Source of the DNA: Shewanella sp. 1CM18E
Lineage (GTDB): Bacteria; Pseudomonadota; Gammaproteobacteria; Enterobacterales; Shewanellaceae
Length of the DNA: 64,000 nt
Direction: 5' to 3'
NCBI RefSeq assembly: GCF_023161665.1
Contig: NZ_JALNTW010000002.1
Coordinates: 62,001 to 126,000, forward strand
Every line of letters begins with the position of its first letter. Positions within the stretch are counted from its first letter, which is position 1. Position numbers and translations under genes: made by a program. The notes beneath the pieces are model-generated. The model was given only the letters and a program-made list of their open reading frames with translations. It was not told the DNA's origin and searched no databases. Positions 57,230 to 64,000 of the stretch are shown here, piece after piece.

Positions 57230-59881
57230 ATGCTCAACAAAAAACCTTCATGGCTGATGCCCACAATCATCGCCACTGCAGTGGCAATAAGCTTAGGCGC
57301 TTGTTCATCAGACGATGACGATGCCACAGTAGATGAAAACACAGAAGTCGTGACCCCAACTCCTGAACCAGGCCCCACCTTTCCTGAAGGTGCCATCATG
57401 ATTGAAGATGGCGAAAACCTCACCACCAGAATCCAAGAAGCGCTTATTAACGCCCAAAGTGGTGACGTATTAGTGCTGCCAAAAGGTACCTTTGAAATAG
57501 AGTCGACCTTATTGTTTGATGGTGATGTTGACGGTGACGGCAGCTTTGCTAAAAACGTCACTATTATGGGATACGGCATGGAAGAAACCGTACTCGACTT
57601 TTCAAACGCTAACTCAGGCGATGGTATTTTTGTGCAAAATGCCCTCAATATCATTATTCAAGATCTGTCTGTCAACGAAGCCAAAAACAACGGTATTAAG
57701 CTTAAAAACACCAACGGTATTATCCTGCGCCGCTTAGCCACAGTGTGGGAAGGTGAACTTGATGAGGATAACGGCGCCTACGGTCTTTACCCTGTTGAGT
57801 GTGAAAACATTCTGATTGAAGACACATATGTACGCGGTAGTGCCGATGCCGGTATTTATGTCGGTCAATCACAATATATTGTTGTGCGCCGCAATATCGC
57901 CAAAGAAAACGTCGCCGGTATTGAGATTGAAAACTCAAAATATGCCGACGTCTATGACAACGAAGCCATGGGTAACACGGGTGGTATTTTAGTATTTGAC
58001 TTACCTATTGGTAACCATAGATACGGCTCAAGCGTGCGTATATTTAATAACAAAGTCTATGATAACAATACTAAAAACTTTGCGAATGCGTCAGCTAACC
58101 CAGCTGGTGTACACATTGTACCGCCGGGCACAGGTATGATTATCCTGTCTACCGACGATGTGGAGATCTTTAATAATGAAATTACCAACCACGACACCAT
58201 GGGCGTAACTATTTCGAGCTTCTTTATTGCCGAGCCAGATATTTCTGCATTTGTGGCCAATTATGGCCAACCGGGTCAGCCGATTGAAGATGGTTGGCGC
58301 CCTACACCGCGCAATATCTATCTGCATGGCAATAAAATTGAAGGTTTCGGTCAAAAGCCAAATGGTTATCTTATTGATGACATTATCAAAGGCTATCTGT
58401 TTACCCATGGCAAGTTTCCCGGCGTGCTATACGACGGCCTAGGTGAACTGCTTTCCAATAACGGCACCGCCGCTTACTTAGGTCTGCAAGAACTGCCATT
58501 TGCAGCTGACGGCAGTGACAATGTGTGTGCATCAGATAACGGCGATGTATCATTTGGCCGCTTATATGCAAATGACAATACCGACACCAACAGTCCAGAG
58601 TTTCTATTTGAAGATAGCCAAACTGACATAATGAACTGCCAACAAGTCAGTTTACCAGTGCATACGGTAACCTTTGGCGATCAAATCTTTGGTTGCGGCG
58701 TTGATGACGACACCGCAGGCTGTGACGGCGGTAATCTCGTTGGCGGCGGTGGCAGCATTGGTGAAGGAGAAGGTGGACTAGAAGGCGATGGTGATTTAAG
58801 TCTTTGTGTCGCTGAGGGCTCAAATGCTTCATGGGACGCACTACTCAAAGCCAACTGCCCTAACCTATCTGACTACAACCTATTTGCAGACATGAAAGAC
58901 CCAACCAATGCCCCCCATTCAGGTGGACTGCCTTATGATTTAAATACGCCGTTATTTACTGACTACTCGAGTAAATACCGCTATGTATTTGTACCTGAAG
59001 GCACTAAAGCTGATTACTCAGCCACTGAGTCAATGGACTTCCCTGTCGGTACCGTCATCGTTAAATCGTTCGCGCTACCAATGGACACCAGCAAACGTGG
59101 TCTGGCGAATGAGGATCTGATTGAAACTCGCTTGCTTATTCACCGTGAAACCGGCTGGACGGCGCTGCCTTACGTATGGAACGCAGAAAAGTCAGATGCG
59201 GTGCTTGCAAAAGCCGGTGCGATTCAAGGTAAGAGTGTGAAGCACAATGGCACCGACATGAGCTTTGATTATGTTGTGCCTAGCATGAACCAGTGTAAAC
59301 AGTGTCACCAGTACAAACCTGATGCCGACAGCCCTGCTAAGTTTGTGCCTATTGGCCCTAAAGCGCGCCATCTTAATAAAGATTACGCCTATAGCGATGG
59401 CAGCATGAATCAGCTACTTAAATGGCAAGCGGCTGGGATTTTACAAGGTGTTCCAGATGTAACCAGTATAGATACAGTTCCGGCATACAATGACGGTGAT
59501 GAAGCAACAGTTAGCCAACTTTCTGATGTCGCACTAATGGATGCTGCCAAGGGATATCTAGATATCAACTGTGCCCATTGTCATCGCCCAGAGGGGAACG
59601 CCTCTAATACCGGTTTGAAGCTCGAATATTGGCGCTCCTATGCAGAAGATGCAGGTTTGTCTCACGGTACCTGTAAGTCTCCTGTGGCATATGGTGGCGG
59701 CGCATTAGGTTTCGATATCGTGCCGGGTAAACCTGAAGAGTCTATTTTGCACTTTAGAATGGAATCGAATGATCCGGGTGACAGAATGCCTGAAATTGGC
59801 CGCAGCTTGTCACACGCTGAAGGGGTCGTGCTTATCAACGAGTGGATTAAGCGTTTACCAGAAGCAAGCTGCTCAAACTAG
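57230..59881 (+). CDS. Lipoprotein fusing a parallel beta-helix domain to a SO2930-type diheme c-type cytochrome
   Basis: This is an 883-residue lipoprotein (signal MLNKKPSWL, lipobox LGACSS). Residues about 55-440 form a right-handed beta-helix with recurring NGI/NxA-type coils (QNALNIIIQDLSVNEAKN, KNTNGIILRRL), as in the TIGR03805 family. A Gly/Glu-rich linker (about 517-535) leads to a domain of the TIGR03806/SO2930 diheme cytochrome family, with heme motifs CKQCH (689-693) and CAHCH (781-785). In related bacteria the two halves are often separate neighbouring genes; here they are one. GGAG is 5 bases before the ATG at 57230; an upstream ATG at 57200 lacks this. Electron partner and ligand unknown. 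Confidence 0.88.
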   Translation: MLNKKPSWLMPTIIATAVAISLGACSSDDDDATVDENTEVVTPTPEPGPTFPEGAIMIEDGENLTTRIQEALINAQSGDVLVLPKGTFEIESTLLFDGDVDGDGSFAKNVTIMGYGMEETVLDFSNANSGDGIFVQNALNIIIQDLSVNEAKNNGIKLKNTNGIILRRLATVWEGELDEDNGAYGLYPVECENILIEDTYVRGSADAGIYVGQSQYIVVRRNIAKENVAGIEIENSKYADVYDNEAMGNTGGILVFDLPIGNHRYGSSVRIFNNKVYDNNTKNFANASANPAGVHIVPPGTGMIILSTDDVEIFNNEITNHDTMGVTISSFFIAEPDISAFVANYGQPGQPIEDGWRPTPRNIYLHGNKIEGFGQKPNGYLIDDIIKGYLFTHGKFPGVLYDGLGELLSNNGTAAYLGLQELPFAADGSDNVCASDNGDVSFGRLYANDNTDTNSPEFLFEDSQTDIMNCQQVSLPVHTVTFGDQIFGCGVDDDTAGCDGGNLVGGGGSIGEGEGGLEGDGDLSLCVAEGSNASWDALLKANCPNLSDYNLFADMKDPTNAPHSGGLPYDLNTPLFTDYSSKYRYVFVPEGTKADYSATESMDFPVGTVIVKSFALPMDTSKRGLANEDLIETRLLIHRETGWTALPYVWNAEKSDAVLAKAGAIQGKSVKHNGTDMSFDYVVPSMNQCKQCHQYKPDADSPAKFVPIGPKARHLNKDYAYSDGSMNQLLKWQAAGILQGVPDVTSIDTVPAYNDGDEATVSQLSDVALMDAAKGYLDINCAHCHRPEGNASNTGLKLEYWRSYAEDAGLSHGTCKSPVAYGGGALGFDIVPGKPEESILHFRMESNDPGDRMPEIGRSLSHAEGVVLINEWIKRLPEASCSN

Positions 59882-59925
59882 CAACTCACTTACTTAAAGC
59901 TATACCAATAGCGATACACAAAAGC

Positions 59926-59951
59926 AAAGGCCGGCAAATGTCGGCCTTTTT
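59926..59951 (+). terminator. Hairpin/attenuator between the two cytochrome genes
   Basis: AAAGGCCG, eight-base loop, CGGCCTTTTT. It lies 45 bp after the fusion gene and 38 bp before the second gene, so it could reduce rather than abolish readthrough. Confidence 0.7.
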
Positions 59952-59986
59952 CAACCGCAATAACTCCAATAAATGGAGAGCTATTT

Positions 59987-61174
59987 ATGCGCATACCGAT
60001 TTCACTCATCATCATGGCTCTATTTCTATTAACCACGGGCTGTGGCGGCTCAGATGAACAAGCACCTGCTGATGTTAGTGTGCCAGATCCTGCTCCTGAA
60101 CCAACTCCTGAGCCAACACCCGATCCCTCATCTAGCTGCAACGCCACCACTACAGAAGTAAACTGGAATGCCTTGATGGAGCAAGATTGCGAGTCACTGT
60201 CGCAGTACGGTTTGTTTGTCGACCCAAGTATTCCCACCAGCTCAGCAGTATCACCGGGGTTAAGTTACCAACTGGCAACCGAGCTATTTTCAAACTATGC
60301 CAATAAGCACCGTTTTATCTTTGTACCCACAGGTAAAAGCATCGAATTTGATCCAACTTCTACTTTTGATATGCCAGTCGGCACGGTTTTAGTAAAAACC
60401 TTTTCGTTACCATTTGATACTCAAGTTAGTGGCGCCAATAACGAAGTGTTAATCGAAACTCGGCTATTAATTCATAGAGAGACTGGCTGGACAACGCTGC
60501 CCTACCTTTGGCAAGACGGCGAAGCCATACTGCAAGTTGCCGGTAAAGATATTGCTCATACACTTAACCATAAAGGTCAGAGTCAGAGCTTTGCTTACCA
60601 CGTCCCTAGCCGCGCCGAATGTAAGCTTTGTCATCAAACCAGCAGCGATAGCAGTAAAATTGAGCCTATTGGCTTAAAAGCGCATCTGCTTAATCGAACC
60701 ATCACTTATCAAGGGGCGCAAATTAATCAACTACAACTTTGGCAACAACAAGGGTTATTGCAAGGTCTGCCGCAGCTTAGCGAGGTTGGAAAAACATACG
60801 ATATTTTCGATGAGTCAGCGCCGCTTACCGCAAGAGCCAAAGGCTATTTAGATGTTAACTGCGCTCATTGCCATAACCCGCAAGGCTTTGCCAGCATATC
60901 GGGATTAAGGCTAGGCTTTTATGTGGACCACACCAGCTTTGAATACGGGATCTGTAAACAGCCTCCAGGCTGGGATGGCGGCGAGCGCGGATTATCTTAC
61001 GATATTATTCCCGGTGACGGTGAGCACTCGATATTGGTGTATAGGCAAGAGCTAAACCAGCCCAAAGACAGAATGCCACCCGTTGGCCGTTCAATCGCCC
61101 ATACGGACGCGGTTGCACTTATCAAGCAGTGGATAGATGAAATGCCCACAGAGCTAGCAAATTGCCAGCAATGA
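59987..61174 (+). CDS. Diheme c-type cytochrome lipoprotein, paralogue of the fusion's C-terminal half
   Basis: This 395-residue lipoprotein (lipobox LTTGCGG) has the diheme motifs CKLCH (212-216) and CAHCH (292-296). From about residue 40 it aligns with the second half of the preceding fusion: NW(N/D)AL-x-C pair near the start, LIHRETGWT(T/A)LPY, then GYLD-NCAHCH, D-IPG and DRMP-GRS(I/L)-H. The mature proteins also share a Pro/Glu-rich linker. This points to an internal duplication. GGAG lies 8 bases before the ATG. Heme ligation and partner are untested. Confidence 0.88.
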   Translation: MRIPISLIIMALFLLTTGCGGSDEQAPADVSVPDPAPEPTPEPTPDPSSSCNATTTEVNWNALMEQDCESLSQYGLFVDPSIPTSSAVSPGLSYQLATELFSNYANKHRFIFVPTGKSIEFDPTSTFDMPVGTVLVKTFSLPFDTQVSGANNEVLIETRLLIHRETGWTTLPYLWQDGEAILQVAGKDIAHTLNHKGQSQSFAYHVPSRAECKLCHQTSSDSSKIEPIGLKAHLLNRTITYQGAQINQLQLWQQQGLLQGLPQLSEVGKTYDIFDESAPLTARAKGYLDVNCAHCHNPQGFASISGLRLGFYVDHTSFEYGICKQPPGWDGGERGLSYDIIPGDGEHSILVYRQELNQPKDRMPPVGRSIAHTDAVALIKQWIDEMPTELANCQQ

Positions 61175-61234
61175 ACCACTTAAATATAAATTGAGCCGAC
61201 CTAATACAACCACTAACACTCAATGAGATAAAAC

Positions 61235-62275
61235 CTAACACGATGACTCAGTCACTAATGGCCGATTTAAGCGATGAAAATGCCCGGGGGGATGACCAAT
61301 CCAATGTTTGAAGCTTTGGCGAAAATGGCTCACTTCGCCAAAGCCCATTAAGTCAGATATTTCATCTATCGAGTAATCGCTAGTTAAAATCAAATCGATA
61401 GCCATTTGGCAGCGAACTTGATCCACCAGCTTTTGATAGCTGGTATTAGCCGCCGCCAACTTACGCCTTAAGGTTCTTGCACTAATATTTTGCAGATCTG
61501 CCATCGCGTCCATACAAGGTAAATCTGGTGCTTGTTGACGTAAAATTTTAAGTAGATCAGATATATAGGATGACTCTACATCTAGCTGCTGTTGATTAAA
61601 TTGTTGCTCAAACTGGTAAGTCAGTGGCAACTCGAGGTACTCATGGGCAATCGACCACTCAAAGAACTCAGCGTCAAACTCAACTTCAGCGCCGGTTTTA
61701 ATCGCTAAGAAACTGGCGTCTCTACAGGGCTCTGCTAACGCAATATGACTTAATTGTATCGGCTGTGCCGTTAACTCTTTAGCAAAGGCCAACAACGAGC
61801 AAATGCTGTGCTGAAATTGACAGCTATAGCGCTCAAGCTCAACTTTATTAGTATTGAGCCAGCGCACATGCAAACGGCCTAAATCATTTCTAATCAGGGT
61901 ATCTGAAAAGCTGCCAACCAGTTCAGGGTGAGCAATGGCAAACTGTAAGCAATCACCTAAAGTATTAAACTTAGCTAAATAAGGCTGCAACACATCTAAT
62001 TCGACCACTTTATAGCGACTTGCGGCTTTAGCTGCAATTTCAGGATCTTGGCTTAATCTGCGGATAAAACTCATGGCGTAATCAACTTGCCACACATAAA
62101 CAAATTCACTCGACCTAAGCACAGCGTTGTCTAAGCCAATGTTGGCATACAGCTGCTCAACATGCTCCTCCTTAAAGTTATCGGCTAGATAATTGATTAA
62201 GTTTTTGAGTTCATAGGCAGGATACGACTGATCCCCTACTCGCATATTGGGTTTGTAGCTGCAGATCTGTTGCAT
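61235..62275 (-). CDS. AraC-family transcriptional regulator
   Basis: This 346-residue regulator has a variable N-terminal ligand/dimerisation domain resembling the arabinose-binding-like type of OruR/ArgR-like regulators, and a C-terminal AraC helix-turn-helix (about 245-335, ISARTLRRKLAAANTSYQKL and later IDEISDLMGFGEVSHFRQSFKHW). It is convergent with the cytochrome pair, 60 bp from it, and is the only regulator nearby, so it may control it. Inducer unknown. Confidence 0.9.
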   Translation of the reverse strand: MQQICSYKPNMRVGDQSYPAYELKNLINYLADNFKEEHVEQLYANIGLDNAVLRSSEFVYVWQVDYAMSFIRRLSQDPEIAAKAASRYKVVELDVLQPYLAKFNTLGDCLQFAIAHPELVGSFSDTLIRNDLGRLHVRWLNTNKVELERYSCQFQHSICSLLAFAKELTAQPIQLSHIALAEPCRDASFLAIKTGAEVEFDAEFFEWSIAHEYLELPLTYQFEQQFNQQQLDVESSYISDLLKILRQQAPDLPCMDAMADLQNISARTLRRKLAAANTSYQKLVDQVRCQMAIDLILTSDYSIDEISDLMGFGEVSHFRQSFKHWIGHPPGHFHRLNRPLVTESSC

Positions 62276-62612
62276 TGCACTCGATAACTGATGAACGGTA
62301 ATAATATTTTTAGCGGATCTAAATAAGAATTAATAGCCTTTTATTAATTTAAACTTAAAAATATCTAGGCCTTCAATATGAAGCTTAGTTGTAATTTTTA
62401 TGTTCGCTACAGACAAACCTGTGTGCTTACTAATTCAACGTTTCTCGATTGCCTGCTACAGGTGTTAGGACGCTGGGATAAAAGTCCAAATATCATAATC
62501 ACATGTGCAATGAATTCGCTGAAAACAATAGTTAGCTGATTAAATTATTTAATAAAGCAAAAACAAAAAGCCCCGTAAAAACGGAGCTTTCATCTTTGAA
62601 GGTTTTCAAGGA
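62276..62612. other. Intergenic region between the AraC regulator and the DapA-like gene
   Basis: It holds the promoter side of the AraC gene (right) and the terminator of the DapA-like gene at 62566-62590. No ORF or recognisable operator is seen. Confidence 0.5.
62558..62590 (-). terminator. Terminator of the DapA-like gene
   Basis: Read leftward: GCTCCGT, loop TTTT, ACGGGGC with one U-G wobble, then TTTTTGTTTTTG. The same position is a C/A mismatch on the other strand, so it is specific for the leftward transcript. Confidence 0.8.
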
Positions 62613-63584
62613 TTATTCAGCTAAGCCTATAACTGCAAGTCTTTCTTTCGCTAGAAGATATCTTGCACGGACATCATCTTTTTGCTCTTGAGTTAGCTGC
62701 TTACCAAGAGTGCGAAGACCGCCATCAGCATCATTATGGTGAATACCAAAAGCAAACTTAAGATATTCCATAAGCAGCGGCTGCGCATCAAGGTATGAGA
62801 TAGAGTTCATCGCCTGAGAAATTTTGTTTGCCTCAGCCCATTCACCATTATTAACGTACTCTTGCATAGAAACACTGGCTTTTGGGAATATACAACCCAC
62901 TCCGGTAATGCCACCACATGCGCCAGCAAGTCCTGCATGAACAGTGACAGTGTCAACACCTGCTAGAATTTTTAACTCTTTGTTCTCTAACATCAGCGTT
63001 TCAATAGTTGACACATCTGTGGTTGATATTTTCAGAGCCGTGACTTCAGGAAGAGCTGCAAGTCTTCTCAGTATATCAGTTGAAAGCGCATGATATCCGG
63101 CTGCATCAGGGTTGTTATAAGGCATAATGGTTATGCCAGCTTCTTTTGCTGCGATTGCAGAAAGCTCATAGTAGGCATACATTTCTTCATCAGAAGGTGC
63201 TTGCTTCGTTTTTGGTGGCATCACCATTACGGTATCCACTCCAACTGCCGCAAGTTCTGTAACAATAGTGGCAAGCTCTTCTTTAGTTTCAGCCGCAGCG
63301 CCACTGATCAATGGAACATTATATTGTTTAGCAACATCAGAAAGAGCTTTAAGTAAAACAAGACGCTGATCAGAGCTTAGGTAGCTATTCTCGCCTAACG
63401 TGCCAGAGCCAACAAGGCCGCCCATTCGACTTCCGCCCTTACCTTGAACTTGCAAAATATCTGCAGCGTATTTCTGTGTAGCTTCAAGATCTATTTCAAG
63501 GGCACCGGATCCTGACTCTTTTAGCCATGTAAACACCGCCGGCATAACCGTATAGCGCCAATCTGTGTTATTTGCTTCCATCAT
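62613..63584 (-). CDS. DapA/NanA-family aldolase (dihydrodipicolinate synthase-like)
   Basis: This 323-residue TIM-barrel class I aldolase has the family motif GSGTLGE (59-65), a catalytic Tyr in MPYNNPD (Tyr156) and the Schiff-base lysine in TALKIST (Lys185). The family includes dihydrodipicolinate synthase, N-acetylneuraminate lyase, and keto-deoxy-sugar-acid aldolases. No lysine-pathway gene lies nearby, and the extended N-terminus (MEANNTDWRYTVM) suggests a member of unknown substrate. AAAGG is 4-7 bases before the two consecutive ATGs. Confidence 0.88.
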   Translation of the reverse strand: MMEANNTDWRYTVMPAVFTWLKESGSGALEIDLEATQKYAADILQVQGKGGSRMGGLVGSGTLGENSYLSSDQRLVLLKALSDVAKQYNVPLISGAAAETKEELATIVTELAAVGVDTVMVMPPKTKQAPSDEEMYAYYELSAIAAKEAGITIMPYNNPDAAGYHALSTDILRRLAALPEVTALKISTTDVSTIETLMLENKELKILAGVDTVTVHAGLAGACGGITGVGCIFPKASVSMQEYVNNGEWAEANKISQAMNSISYLDAQPLLMEYLKFAFGIHHNDADGGLRTLGKQLTQEQKDDVRARYLLAKERLAVIGLAE

Positions 63585-64000
63585 GTTACCTTTTTATTAA
63601 AAATTACATTACACAAAGTTAATTGTATAAAATATACCAAACAAACTGCGTAAGTTAAACCCCTTTTGGCAAACCTCGGCCTTATTGGTAACAAACCATC
63701 TGTGAAACTGGAAGTTCTGCTGCAATACTAAAACACATGCACATAGGTTGTGTCATTAAATGCTGCTGTTAAATAATGCTCCCTTACCTGTAGCTCAACT
63801 GCTAATGGCTTCCCTTTCGATGCACAACTTTTAGGATTATCAGTAGCGACCCTACTAATGTTTCAACCACTAAAGTGGTTTCATTTTCAGCTACAAGCTA
63901 ACTCAAACGCGAGATATCTAACACCAAGTGTTGTGTTTTCAACAAGGTGGATTAGCCTTCGAATGAAGGGCATTACAATTTTTGGGTAACGCTATCTGAT
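63585..64000. other. Right-end region without a recognised gene
   Basis: It holds the upstream region of the DapA-like gene and, at 63865-63880, a hairpin AACCACT-AA-AGTGGTT. No ORF is convincing; the last 150 bases have a repeat-like appearance but are cut by the window edge. Confidence 0.4.

Noticed and set aside
63865..63880. AACCACT-AA-AGTGGTT hairpin near the right edge, perhaps an insertion-element end
   Set aside because: No transposase, target duplication or second end is visible inside the window, so it cannot be called.

Overview
This 64 kb window looks like a chromosomal segment of a marine gammaproteobacterium, most probably Shewanella or a close relative. The base composition is AT-leaning. 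Gene content and order fit that group: smc-zipA-ligA, cysZ and cysK, pflBA next to yfbV-ackA-pta, and folX-yfcH (both of the last also neighbours in E. coli), with TonB-dependent receptors, diheme cytochromes and c-di-GMP enzymes between them. The genus call is inference. No rRNA, tRNA, CRISPR array, prophage or intact insertion sequence was recognised.

Layout. 1-7.1 kb is an amino-sugar (chitobiose/GlcNAc) locus: a TonB-dependent receptor cut by the left edge, divergent from a FucP-like MFS permease, a ROK sugar kinase and a secreted GH20 hexosaminidase. Together they would import, cleave and phosphorylate chitin oligosaccharides. 7.2-11.1 kb holds a DsbA-like oxidoreductase with a CGHC active site, a YeeZ-like SDR protein, an HD-GYP phosphodiesterase, a gene-free stretch that looks like a structured RNA gene, and a DUF2919 membrane protein. 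11.3-11.7 kb is a MITE-like element. 11.8-19.3 kb is the housekeeping block ligA, zipA, smc (leftward) and cysZ (rightward).

19.5-31.2 kb carries a CBM9/DUF5916-type outer-membrane protein, a two-receiver GGDEF response regulator that probably starts at TTG, a decayed RDD gene, cysK, a TetR regulator divergent from an O-methyltransferase, a TDT-family anion transporter, and a second TonB-dependent receptor behind a long leader with a perfect CRP-type site. 31.3-35.2 kb holds a frameshifted GNAT gene, a YfcC permease and yhdT-panF.

35.5-45.8 kb is the anaerobic pyruvate/acetate module: focA, pflB, pflA, yfbV, ackA, pta. focA is split from pflBA, faces away from it, and is separated by about 2.2 kb without a convincing gene. 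A near-identical PdhR-type operator sits on each side of that gap, and an FNR-like site and a TATAAT box lie before pflB. The products turn pyruvate into formate plus acetyl-CoA, export formate, and make ATP and acetate.

45.9-56.9 kb contains small genes (monooxygenase-like protein, lipoprotein, a 32-codon acidic ORF), a palindromic pair of consensus DnaA boxes, a methyltransferase/AI-2E exporter pair, folX-yfcH, ybbAP, tesA and a DUF481 protein. 57.2-62.3 kb is the most unusual locus: a lipoprotein fusing a parallel beta-helix to a diheme c-type cytochrome domain, followed by a stand-alone lipoprotein paralogue of the cytochrome half and a convergent AraC-type regulator. The window ends with a DapA-family aldolase.
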